From an uncultured Candidatus Poseidoniales archaeon (GTDB lineage Archaea > Thermoplasmatota > Poseidoniia > Poseidoniales > Poseidoniaceae), in the NCBI GenBank assembly GCA_905182125.1, contig CAJJAV010000002.1, forward strand, positions 1-54,589: a stretch of DNA of 54,589 nucleotides, given 5' to 3'. Below, piece after piece: positions 49,522 to 54,589 of the stretch. The notes under the pieces were generated by a model. That model made no database searches, was not told the origin of the DNA, and worked only from the letters and a program-made list of their open reading frames with translations. Each line of letters opens with the position of its first letter. Positions within the stretch are counted from its first letter, which is position 1. The position numbers were made by a program, and so were the translations under genes.

Positions 49522-51861
49522 ATGGAAGGTGCGACTGACCCACAGATGCTGAAAAACCGGGCTTTCTACAAACTCGGTCTCCTCATCCACGACCGTCGAA
49601 AAACGATGGTTGCACTGGGTCTTATTTCTTGTATCTTGATGACCGGTTTGATCGGTCTTGGCGCAGATTGGGCAGAGGGCTTCGGCGAAGACGATGTCGA
49701 GTCAATCAACGCAGGCAAGCTGATCAGCAATCGCTTCGATAGCGGCAACGACCAGGGCGGTCCAATGTTTCGCTACGTGGTGTACCATCCAACCTACAAT
49801 GACAGCGATGAAGCATGGCAAAACGCCGTGATGGCCACCCTTTCGAAGTTTGAGTCGCACAAAGACGTCAATATTTCCTATTCCTGGACAGTCGACGAGG
49901 TCGACCGGAAGGATGTGGTTTCATACGATGATGATGGCTTTTACAGCATCAACACCATTTACTTCGATCTCGACCGAAAAGAATCGAAGATTGTGATGAC
50001 CGAATTGCATGAGAGCCTCACCATTGGCGGCGATTTCCAAGGGTGGGCCACCGACGGCATCGCCATTGATTGGATGTTTGATGAGCGCATCAAGAACGAT
50101 CTCGTCAAAGCTGAACTGGTCTCTGGGCCCTTATCGTTGATGATTCTGGGTATCGTCTTTGGATCGATCATGGCTGCGCTTCTGCCCGTTGGTGTTGGCG
50201 TAGGAACAGTGCTTGCCGCAATTGGAATGACAATCTGGCTTTCCAACATCACAGATGTAACCGTTTATGCTACAAACATCATTTCACTCATCGGAATTGG
50301 CGTCTCTATAGATTACTCTTTGTTCCTCGTCAATCGGTTCAGGGAAGAACTTGAACGGGGTCATGATGTTCGCACAGCCACTGCCATGAGCAGTGCTACG
50401 GCCGGAAAAGCCGTGTTCTATTCTGGAATCACAGTTGCGATTGGTTTGATGGGCATGCTGTTTTTCACCAACACATCATTGCCTTCATTGGGCATTGGTG
50501 GTACGATTGCAGTGTTTATTGCCATGGTTTATTCAACGATTGTCCTCCCTGCAGTGATGGCCATGCTTGGTCCAAATGTCAACAAGTGGAAGGTCCCGTT
50601 CGCCCTTGACATGCGAGCTAAAGACGATGGTCTGTGGGCTACCGTTGCGAAGCGCGTGATGGATCGGCCTTGGGCTGTTCTGATTCCTGTTCTGATTTTA
50701 CTGATCGGCGCGGGTGTGCCCTTTGCCTATGCTGAGTTTTCCTTGTCCTCTTGGGCTGCCTTGCCACCCGACGATAAAACCCGTCAAGGCATGGAATTAA
50801 TCGATGAGCAATGGCCTGACCAGGCTGCAAACTCGATTGCCATTGTGATCGACACTGATGGTGCAGATCCGTTGAGTGAAGCCAATCTGAGAGCACAGCA
50901 CGCCTACATCGTTAACCTCTTGGCTGATTCAAGGGTCGCCGGTGGCATAGGCGTGGGCCTACCAAGCCCAGACATGGGCGTTCAACAAGTCCTCGACTTT
51001 TGGGCAACTCCGGATGAATTGATGCCGGCTGAACAACTCGCTGTCCGGGATAGTTTGCGGACTGCTTTCGTTGGCGAAAATGCCACTTTGATTTCCGTTC
51101 AACTCATTGGTTCACAAACCGACGTCGCATCGAGGGAAGTCGTCGAGGACATTCGTTCCGACCGTGATTCGTTTCTGACTGAGATGAGCGGTGAAGAGGA
51201 CCGTCTTCTTGTCGCTGGGTTTGCAGCATACAATGCAGACAACCTTCAAGCGATTGCAGACAACCTCCCGAGAGCGCTTGCTTTCATCCTCATCGCCACC
51301 AGCATCCTGATCTTCATGCAAGTCAAGTCGGTCGTGATTCCACTCAAAGCCATTGCAATGAACATCCTCTCCATCTCGGCTTCGTTTGGTATGCTGGTTT
51401 GGGTGTTCCAATGGGGCTATGGCGCCGAATTGTTGAACTTCACACCACAGCCTATCGATTCTGGAAATCCAGTGATCATGTTCTGTATTGTCTTCGGATT
51501 ATCAATGGATTATGAAGTGCTGATGCTTTCTCGAATCCATGAAGAATGGGAACGCACGGGTGACAACACCCTCGCTGTGGCCAATGGTCTACAGAAGACC
51601 GGTGGTCTGATTACAGGTGCCGCTGCGATCATGGTGGTTGTCTTTGGTGCCTTCGGTCTCTCCTCAGTGATCATCCTCAAACAGATTGGTTTGGGTTTGG
51701 CTTTGGCGATCTTCATCGATGCGACTCTGGTAAGAGCGCTTGTTGTACCGTCCACGATGCGCTTGATGGGCAAATGGAATTGGTGGTCTCCGCAGTGGTT
51801 GAACAACCTGTTCCCATCCCCTACCAAGCCCGAACATGACAATGGTCAAGAATTGGAATAG
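49522..51861 (+). CDS. MMPL/RND-family transporter
   Basis: 779 residues from the ATG at 49522; an upstream frame extension to 49342 overlaps msrA and looks non-coding. Twelve helices in two halves, each with a large extracellular loop (about 65-225 and 410-570). The RND helix-4-type segments include NIISLIGIGVSIDYSLFLVN and the second-half VIMFCIVFGLSMDYEVLMLS, both carrying the proton-relay Asp. MMPL proteins export lipids or hydrophobic compounds; the substrate is unknown. It is followed after 12 bases by an OYE enzyme. Confidence 0.9.
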   Translation: MEGATDPQMLKNRAFYKLGLLIHDRRKTMVALGLISCILMTGLIGLGADWAEGFGEDDVESINAGKLISNRFDSGNDQGGPMFRYVVYHPTYNDSDEAWQNAVMATLSKFESHKDVNISYSWTVDEVDRKDVVSYDDDGFYSINTIYFDLDRKESKIVMTELHESLTIGGDFQGWATDGIAIDWMFDERIKNDLVKAELVSGPLSLMILGIVFGSIMAALLPVGVGVGTVLAAIGMTIWLSNITDVTVYATNIISLIGIGVSIDYSLFLVNRFREELERGHDVRTATAMSSATAGKAVFYSGITVAIGLMGMLFFTNTSLPSLGIGGTIAVFIAMVYSTIVLPAVMAMLGPNVNKWKVPFALDMRAKDDGLWATVAKRVMDRPWAVLIPVLILLIGAGVPFAYAEFSLSSWAALPPDDKTRQGMELIDEQWPDQAANSIAIVIDTDGADPLSEANLRAQHAYIVNLLADSRVAGGIGVGLPSPDMGVQQVLDFWATPDELMPAEQLAVRDSLRTAFVGENATLISVQLIGSQTDVASREVVEDIRSDRDSFLTEMSGEEDRLLVAGFAAYNADNLQAIADNLPRALAFILIATSILIFMQVKSVVIPLKAIAMNILSISASFGMLVWVFQWGYGAELLNFTPQPIDSGNPVIMFCIVFGLSMDYEVLMLSRIHEEWERTGDNTLAVANGLQKTGGLITGAAAIMVVVFGAFGLSSVIILKQIGLGLALAIFIDATLVRALVVPSTMRLMGKWNWWSPQWLNNLFPSPTKPEHDNGQELE

Positions 51862-51873
51862 CGTGATTGGACC

Positions 51874-52956
51874 ATGGCGGCCCCAAACGATGCCTTTGTT
51901 TTGCCACGGACCGGGCGCAATCTCCGCAATCGCAGCGTTCTTGCAGCGATGACCAACAAACAAAGCAATCCGGATGGAACCCTTTCAGATGAAGAGATTC
52001 ATTGGCTGACAAGGCGGGCCGAAGGCGGATTTGGTGTCGTCACCACAGCAGCAGCCAATGTGACTGAAACCAGCCGTGGTTGGGATGGAGAAATGGGGGT
52101 TTGGGGCGATCATCAAATTCCAGGTTTGACCGTAATGGCAAACGAAATCTCTCAGCACGGAGCGATTGGCTTGGTACAAATCTTTCACGGCGGTATGCGC
52201 TCTCCTGAATCGATCAATGGCGTACAACCTGTTTCAGCAAGCATCAACACTGAAGCAGGGATGGAAGGTTCAACAAGGGCCCTTTCGGACGCAGAAGTCC
52301 TTGCACTGGTCGATGATTTTGCTCAAGCAGCGCTTCGTTGCCAAGCAGCAGGGTTTGACGGTGTCGAACTTCATGGTGCACATTCATACCTCATTTGTCA
52401 ATTCTTGGGAGCGAAAACCAATCGGCGAGAAGATGCCTGGGGTGGTACTTTTGACAAGCGTTGTCGTTTTCTGTTTGCCATCATTGAAGCCGTCCGTGCA
52501 CTCACTTCGCCCGACTTCCTGATCTTTGTCCGCATCTCACCAACGATTGAAAAAATAGGCCTTGATCTCGAAGACACCCTCGAATTGGCAAAAAGACTCT
52601 CGCAGACGGGAATTGATGGACTTCATGTTTCGTGCTGGGATGTGTTCCAAAGCGTCGAAGATGGTGACGAACGTCGCTTAACCCGAAGGTTCTCAGAAGT
52701 GTTACCCGCTGACTTCCCACTCATTTCGACTGGTGCGGTATGGTCATCATCAGACGCTCAATTTGTTCTTGATGAGGGTGCTCAGCTCGTCGGGGTTGGA
52801 CGTGTCGCCATTGGCCATCCAGATTGGCCAGCCGGACTCGGAGATGATTCGTATCATCCACAACGCCCGCCATTTTCAGCACAGCATCTCGCTGAAGCAG
52901 GTCTTTCACCAGTGTTCATCGACTACATGCGTCGATGGAAGGGCTTCGTCATCTGA
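51874..52956 (+). CDS. NADH:flavin oxidoreductase, old yellow enzyme family
   Basis: 360 residues, single TIM-barrel form without the C-terminal dinucleotide domain of 2,4-dienoyl-CoA reductases. FMN and substrate blocks: NRSVLAAMTNKQSN, FDGVELHGAHSYLICQFLG with NRREDAWGG, and ISTGAVWSSSDAQFVLDEGA ... VGVGRVAIGHPDW. It reduces activated double bonds with NAD(P)H. Probably in an operon with the MMPL transporter. Confidence 0.92.
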   Translation: MAAPNDAFVLPRTGRNLRNRSVLAAMTNKQSNPDGTLSDEEIHWLTRRAEGGFGVVTTAAANVTETSRGWDGEMGVWGDHQIPGLTVMANEISQHGAIGLVQIFHGGMRSPESINGVQPVSASINTEAGMEGSTRALSDAEVLALVDDFAQAALRCQAAGFDGVELHGAHSYLICQFLGAKTNRREDAWGGTFDKRCRFLFAIIEAVRALTSPDFLIFVRISPTIEKIGLDLEDTLELAKRLSQTGIDGLHVSCWDVFQSVEDGDERRLTRRFSEVLPADFPLISTGAVWSSSDAQFVLDEGAQLVGVGRVAIGHPDWPAGLGDDSYHPQRPPFSAQHLAEAGLSPVFIDYMRRWKGFVI

Positions 52957-52988
52957 GCTCAGAATGGGGATGTAGACGAGCCGAGTGC

Positions 52989-53249
52989 TCAGGCTGCGGT
53001 TGGGAGACCGTTCATCCATTGATTGAATTCATCACGGATTTGAGTAATAGTGACCTTTGTTTGTTTGATCTCTTTCTTGAGGTCAATGTAGCGGGACTTT
53101 CCTTCCTTGTTTTGTTTGGCCTGCTTCAGTTCCTTTCGATGACTGTCGAGTTGAGTGTAACCTCTGCGAAGCCGTTCAATGAAACCTTGAGCGTCCTTTT
53201 TGCCTTCCTCGTCGCCGAGTTGCATTGACTTCTCATAGGCTGTTTTCAT
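52989..53249 (-). CDS. Small charged coiled-coil protein
   Basis: 86 residues from the ATG at 53249; a TTG at 53288 inside the desaturase gene is possible. Nearly all helical, rich in K, E, R and Q with heptad-like spacing (LDSHRKELKQAKQNKEGKSR, LKKEIKQTKVTITQIRDEF). No family recognised. It lies directly after the desaturase in the same direction. No ribosome site seen. Confidence 0.6.
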   Translation of the reverse strand: MKTAYEKSMQLGDEEGKKDAQGFIERLRRGYTQLDSHRKELKQAKQNKEGKSRYIDLKKEIKQTKVTITQIRDEFNQWMNGLPTAA

Positions 53250-53271
53250 TTTTCGACTTTCGATGGTTTTG

Positions 53272-54123
53272 TCAGGAATCTTGTGCAAACTGCTGGTTAA
53301 GTTGATCCATGAGCACGCACCAATCCACCACTTCGTAGGGTCCCAATGATGCCACTTGTGTCCGTTTCGGATAATCGGCTTGGAAGGTGTGGTGGAAGTT
53401 GTGGTAGCCTTCTCCGTAGGTGAAGAGTGAAAGCAATGGTGAATCTCGAGAAGTGTTCGCAGTCGAGTAAGGTTGCGTGCCCCATGTGTGGGCTGCAGAG
53501 TTGATCAAAAACGTAGCATGGTGAACGATGACCACTCGCACTAAACCGCCCCAGATAAAGCCGCCAAGGAATCCAGCAAGGCCACCAAGGAAGAGCCATC
53601 CAAGGACACCAGGGAAGACCATTCCCATGAGGAAACCAAGTAAGAAAATATGTCGCTCTTGGAATGCCAAGATTGGATCGTTTTCCAAATCGCTCACCTT
53701 TTCAACCGCTGCTTCATCTTCTTGGGTCACCAATACCCAGCCAATGTGAGCCCAGAAAAAGCCCCTTAGGACGGTGTAGGGGTCATCATCAGTATCTGTA
53801 ACAAGATGGTGGCGGCGGTGGTCACTGCACCACTTGATCGCTGAGTTTTGGAACGCAGCGGCTCCAAACAGAGCATAGAATAAACGAAGAGGCCATGCAC
53901 CCTTGTGGGTTCGGTGTGAAAACAAACGGTGGTAGCCTGCCGTGATGGAAAGCCCGGTCGCGATGTACATGAATCCAAAGATGGTCAATTCCACTGAAGA
54001 CACGCCGTGGTTCATGCTGTACCATGCCAAACCGATGACGGCTAACACTGGGATTCCAGTCAGGAACGAGGCATTGACCATGTCGAGTTTCCACTCGCTT
54101 GACTCGCTTGTTGAGGTCTCCAT
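53272..54123 (-). CDS. Fatty acid delta-9 desaturase (stearoyl-CoA desaturase-like)
   Basis: 283 residues. Membrane di-iron enzyme with the three histidine boxes: GYHRLFSHRTHK, SDHRRHHLVTD and EGYHNFHHTFQ, plus NSAAHTWG. Four or more helices. It introduces a cis double bond into acyl chains on CoA or lipids using oxygen. Archaeal membranes normally have isoprenoid ether lipids, so the substrate here is unclear; fatty acids, isoprenoids or sterol-like lipids are possible. The ATG at 54123 lies 2 bases after a perfect 8-bp hairpin. Confidence 0.92.
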   Translation of the reverse strand: METSTSESSEWKLDMVNASFLTGIPVLAVIGLAWYSMNHGVSSVELTIFGFMYIATGLSITAGYHRLFSHRTHKGAWPLRLFYALFGAAAFQNSAIKWCSDHRRHHLVTDTDDDPYTVLRGFFWAHIGWVLVTQEDEAAVEKVSDLENDPILAFQERHIFLLGFLMGMVFPGVLGWLFLGGLAGFLGGFIWGGLVRVVIVHHATFLINSAAHTWGTQPYSTANTSRDSPLLSLFTYGEGYHNFHHTFQADYPKRTQVASLGPYEVVDWCVLMDQLNQQFAQDS

Positions 54124-54125
54124 GG

Positions 54126-54156
54126 AAAAGGGTCACGCCGCACCCTTTTGAGGGTG
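54126..54156 (-). promoter_or_regulatory. Two mutually exclusive hairpins before the desaturase start
   Basis: On the minus strand AAAAGGGT-GCGGCGTG-ACCCTTTT (54149 down to 54126) forms a perfect 8-bp stem ending 2 bases before the ATG. Upstream, CACCC-TCAAAA-GGGTG (54156 down to 54141) shares GGGT with it, so only one can form at a time. The arrangement resembles a translation switch or RNA thermometer; function inferred only. Confidence 0.4.
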
Positions 54157-54172
54157 TCTATTTGGTGACGGC

Positions 54173-54189
54173 TAAAACTCTTAGTTTTA
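54173..54189. repeat. Inverted repeat upstream of the desaturase
   Basis: TAAAACT-CTT-AGTTTTA, a 7-bp perfect inverted repeat about 50 bases before the desaturase start; a second small one, GTGTA-AGTTC-TACAC, lies about 20 bases further upstream. They could be operator sites or part of the leader RNA. Confidence 0.35.
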
Positions 54190-54290
54190 CGGAGCCAATC
54201 AAGTGTAAGTTCTACACTACCTGCCTACGGACCTTTAAGACGATGACACAAAGAATCAGAATGATGCAAATAGCCTCTTCATATCGAAGG

Positions 54291-54366
54291 TGGTGGACGT
54301 GCCGAGATTTGAACTCGGGGCCTCTACCATGCCAAGGTAGCGATCTTCCAACTGATCTACACGCCC
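54291..54366 (-). tRNA. tRNA-Ala(GGC)
   Basis: Read on the minus strand: acceptor GGGCGTG pairs with CACGTCC including G3-U70, the alanine identity pair; the anticodon loop TTGGCAT gives anticodon GGC; the T arm is CCGAG-TTCAAAT-CTCGG; discriminator A; CCA encoded (54291-54293). No intron. Confidence 0.95.
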
Positions 54367-54485
54367 AAATGGGTGCTTTCGCAATCCTGCGACCTGCCCT
54401 CCCATCATAAGGATTGTTCAACGCTTAGGATGGCTCGTGTGTGAGTCGTCGCCCTGTTCACGCCTTTTTTGATTCATTTTGTTGG

Positions 54486-54493
54486 TTTAAGTA
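54486..54493 (+). promoter_or_regulatory. Possible TATA box for the last gene
   Basis: TTTAAGTA starts 26 bases before the ATG at 54512, spacing that would place transcription start at or very near the start codon (leaderless mRNA). Confidence 0.4.
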
Positions 54494-54511
54494 GTGTCAA
54501 TCCATTTTATT

Positions 54512-54589
54512 ATGATGAGAGCGTTACGAGATTCTGCAATCGAAAAAGAGCTTCAAAGTACCCTCGACAGAGGGCACAAAGTTTGGGTG
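54512..54589 (+). CDS. Start of an unknown gene, cut by window end
   Basis: 26 codons are visible, MMRALRDSAIEKELQSTLDR..., running in frame to the last base. The start looks helical and cytosolic; too short to place in a family. No ribosome site, consistent with a leaderless mRNA from the TATA-like element at 54486. Confidence 0.5.
   Translation, partial: MMRALRDSAIEKELQSTLDRGHKVWV

Overview
The window looks like a chromosomal segment of a marine planktonic euryarchaeon, most probably Marine Group II (Poseidoniales) or a close Thermoplasmata relative. The informational genes are archaeal: L10e, ABCE1, the L44e-S27e-aIF2alpha-Nop10-PAC2 operon, L37e, archaeal-type TyrRS, a PriS-like primase, archaeal triosephosphate isomerase, and two tRNA genes that encode CCA. 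They sit beside bacterial-type aerobic catabolic genes (ETF, an acyl-CoA dehydrogenase, P5C dehydrogenase, MsrA, an old yellow enzyme, squalene genes of the HpnCDE type, a delta-9 desaturase) and several membrane-anchored beta-propeller proteins. The organism assignment is inference from gene content and protein style; no rRNA is present.

Layout. 1-1363: 5' part of a bacterial-type mutS on the minus strand, broken by many small frameshifts. 1478-9100: a membrane-anchored propeller protein, then L10e, a 29-codon mini-ORF coupled to ABCE1, and two tandem Fe-S PD-(D/E)XK nuclease-like genes. 9097-11845: a ubiquitin-like sulfur-carrier/modifier gene, tRNA-Ser(CGA), and the minus-strand translation operon. 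11987-17640 (plus): two small membrane proteins, L37e, purF, an intracellular propeller protein and an MBL-fold hydrolase. 17641-22012: etfBA, a stand-alone MCM N-terminal-domain protein, and tyrS behind a small unknown gene. 22131-25538: secreted propeller protein, glutaryl-CoA-dehydrogenase-like enzyme, two small membrane proteins. 25662-29561 (minus): hpnE-hpnC-hpnD. 29731-35549: a zinc-ribbon protein with two blocks of tandem repeats and an SF2 helicase in one operon, facing a membrane protein with an AN1-like finger. 35827-42011: PriS-like primase, sucCD, a sugar nucleotidyltransferase, TIM, and a third Fe-S nuclease homologue with an altered active site. 42051-54123: a large membrane protein with a cysteine-free thioredoxin-like domain, DUF92, PrsW-like protease, P5CDH and MsrA, an MMPL transporter with an OYE enzyme, a coiled-coil protein and a fatty-acid desaturase. 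The end holds tRNA-Ala(GGC) and the first 26 codons of a further gene.

Together the genes describe an aerobic heterotroph degrading amino acids and acyl-CoAs (P5CDH, acyl-CoA dehydrogenase, ETF, succinyl-CoA synthetase) and making squalene-like triterpenes. The parts most worth a second look are the ABCE1 with a dismantled Fe-S domain and its coupled mini-ORF, the family of three Fe-S nuclease homologues, the stand-alone MCM N-terminal protein, the repeat protein/helicase operon, and the mutually exclusive hairpins at the desaturase start codon. Coding density is very high. Apart from the broken mutS region the longest stretch without a gene is 277 bases (35550-35826). No CRISPR array, transposase, rRNA gene or clear prophage was seen.
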